Positions 63,919 to 64,000 of a DNA stretch of 64,000 nucleotides are shown one piece after another. How positions within the stretch are numbered: the first letter of the stretch is position 1; each line of letters starts with the position of its first letter. The DNA is from JAAZKI01 sp012799905 (GTDB taxonomy: Bacteria; Verrucomicrobiota; Lentisphaeria; Oligosphaerales; Oligosphaeraceae). Under the pieces are notes generated by a model. That model did no database searches. It saw only the letters and a list, made by a program, of their open reading frames with translations, and was not told where the DNA came from. The position numbers were made by a program, and so were the translations under genes. The stretch covers positions 1 to 64,000 of the forward strand of contig JBMNFR010000007.1 of the NCBI GenBank assembly GCA_050949415.1, written 5' to 3'.

Positions 63919-64000
63919 TTATTCGCTCAATATCAATGCGACTTCCGTATTCGGGTTCAATTCAAGCTCAATGCTTGCATCGCCGACAATGCGACGGCTC
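63919..64000 (-). CDS. C-terminal end of a gene continuing beyond the window
   Basis: On the minus strand a frame runs from the window edge to TAA at 63919-63921 and encodes 26 residues ending NPNTEVALILSE. The codon use and amphipathic strand pattern look like a protein C-terminus, and it is convergent with the AAA-ATPase gene. A GGGGCGAGG...CCCCTCGG inverted repeat (63893-63917) lies just after its stop. Too short to identify. Confidence 0.45.
   Translation of the reverse strand, partial: SRRIVGDASIELELNPNTEVALILSE

Overview
The window looks like a chromosomal segment of a Lentisphaerota-type bacterium (Victivallis/Oligosphaera relatives). The inference rests on gene content, not on an rRNA gene, because none is present. 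The main clues are eight pseudopilin-like proteins with an FTLIELLVVIAII N-terminus and a C-terminal H-X9-DG motif, a GTP-type PEP carboxykinase, several very large secreted glycosidase-like proteins with private regulators, and many intergenic short repeats. No rRNA, tRNA or CRISPR array was found.

Layout. 1-4.9 kb: end of an HD phosphohydrolase, then surface-glycan genes (acyltransferase, lipid-linked GT2, UDP-sugar epimerase) and a cytidylate-kinase-like protein fused to a BON domain. 4.9-18.5 kb: a long minus-strand housekeeping block read from right to left: yceD, rpmF, plsX, fabD, fabG, acpP, fabF, a PgpH-type HD phosphodiesterase, ybeY, a CorC/hemolysin-family protein, cupin, Nudix, asnB, epimerase. 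fabH is absent from its usual place between plsX and fabD; that place is filled by 500 bases of tandem repeats. 18.8-20.6 kb: pckG, closed by two terminators. 20.8-25.9 kb: a minus-strand operon of a secreted protein, an unknown protein and five tandem pseudopilin paralogues. 26.3-28.4 kb: a small charged protein and two more pseudopilins on the plus strand. 28.5-40.2 kb: a dipeptide/oligopeptide ABC importer (binding protein, two permeases, fused double ATPase), a P1-family peptidase, an AraC regulator, and divergently a DppA-type D-aminopeptidase and a ceramidase-like protein. 40.2-45.7 kb: a phosphoesterase, a gene interrupted by TAG, a GxxExxY protein with an adjacent repeat, a 950-residue secreted glycosidase-like protein and an HTH protein. 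45.7-49 kb: a degenerate region with repeats, an AT-rich frameshifted gene and a left-truncated ISL3-family element. 49.1-53.2 kb: KDG kinase, KDPG aldolase and a secreted GH10-like protein. 53.3-55.8 kb: an AT-rich two-gene cassette (frameshifted HD protein plus a small protein) and a transposase remnant. 55.8-60.9 kb: GntR-family regulator, pseudopilin and secreted glycosidase-like protein in one direction. 61.2-64 kb: carbamate kinase, AAA-ATPase/PD-(D/E)XK protein and the end of a further gene.

The unexplained structure that stands out most is a set of intergenic arrays built from seven-base units (GAGGGGC, ATTCAGC, AATTATG, GTCCACT), often sitting inside operons. They resemble the short tandemly repeated repetitive sequences known from filamentous cyanobacteria. 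Other notable items are mosaic (gene-converted) pseudopilin paralogues with no glycine before the predicted cleavage site, the regulator-pseudopilin-glycosidase module, and three genes interrupted by single-base events (two at homopolymers, one nonsense codon).
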